The translations under genes and the position numbers were made by a program. The notes below the pieces were generated by a model. The model was not told the origin of the DNA. It searched no databases and saw nothing but the letters and a program-made list of their open reading frames with translations. This document shows positions 63,916 to 64,000 of a DNA stretch of 64,000 nt, one piece after another (within the stretch, counting starts at the first letter, position 1; every line of letters begins with the position of its first letter). The stretch covers positions 1 through 64,000 of the forward strand of contig JAFAWQ010000029.1 in assembly GCA_019241645.1 (NCBI GenBank), read 5' to 3'. The stretch is from Alphaproteobacteria bacterium (GTDB lineage Bacteria; Pseudomonadota; Alphaproteobacteria; Micropepsales; Micropepsaceae).

Positions 63916-64000
63916 GTCTGCGCCTCTTCGGCCGCAAATCTAGGCGAAATTCATTCTGCAACTGTTAAAAATTGCTTCGATGTTTCGCTATGGCACAGCT

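Overview
The window reads as a chromosome segment of an alphaproteobacterium, interrupted by two inserted elements. The host calls that support this are cpdR beside an N-formylglutamate amidohydrolase, an rpoH-type sigma factor, a cytosolic histidine kinase coupled to a HerA-like ATPase, an NDUFS6-type zinc-finger protein upstream of polA, and a GTTC-N7-GTTC SOS box. The genus cannot be told from the sequence alone. Host genes are GC-rich. Palindromic REP-like repeats are scattered through the host stretch from 10 to 20 kb, and I see none inside the large insertion.

Layout. (1) 1-6201 is one end of an integrative, probably conjugative, element: a P-loop transfer-type ATPase running off the left edge, two companion genes, a 500-bp non-coding stretch with large inverted repeats (origin-of-transfer-like), a secreted LGFP-repeat protein, an AlpA-like regulator and a tyrosine integrase. 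It abuts the 5' half of a tRNA-Thr(CGU) gene that stops at the anticodon loop. (2) 6240-21600 is host: polA, zinc-finger protein, cobalamin adenosyltransferase, serC, a HEPN/MNT pair, PhzF-like protein, esterase, rpoH (with a visible heat-shock promoter), HAF-repeat protein, rluD and tRNA-Glu(CUC). (3) 21605-54377 is a complete 32.8-kb Tn7-like transposon with TGT...ACA ends, several TnsB-type repeats at each end and an exact 5-bp target duplication (ATAGT). It is inserted exactly at the 3' end of tRNA-Glu. (4) 54397-64000 is host again: POT peptide transporter, sedolisin-type protease, methyltransferase, TauD-like protein, N-formylglutamate amidohydrolase, cpdR, tRNA-Val(GAC), HerA-like ATPase and histidine kinase.

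The transposon is a defence island. Its left arm carries a sigma-like protein plus an ATPase with GAF-like C-terminal domains. A tight three-gene operon follows: an AvcD-like deoxycytidylate deaminase, a TIR-APAZ protein with an extra ~190-residue N-terminal domain, and a short Argonaute (SPARTA type). The middle holds a methyltransferase / DEAD-box helicase / GIY-YIG nuclease operon, a PD-(D/E)XK-like protein, an ATP-dependent DNA ligase with exonuclease III, an XRE regulator with a perfect 16-bp palindrome, and an 1174-residue RecB-like nuclease-helicase with its own XRE regulator and an operator-like palindrome inside the promoter spacer. The right arm is tnsA-tnsB-tnsC-tniQ, each gene overlapping the next, followed by an HNH-endonuclease-like gene in the place where Tn7 has tnsE.

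The best candidate for an undescribed system is the deaminase + N-extended TIR-APAZ + short pAgo operon (25411-30525). It would join nucleotide depletion to NAD depletion under one guide-directed sensor. The sigma-like/ATPase-GAF pair just upstream may belong to it or may be a second, uncharacterised module.
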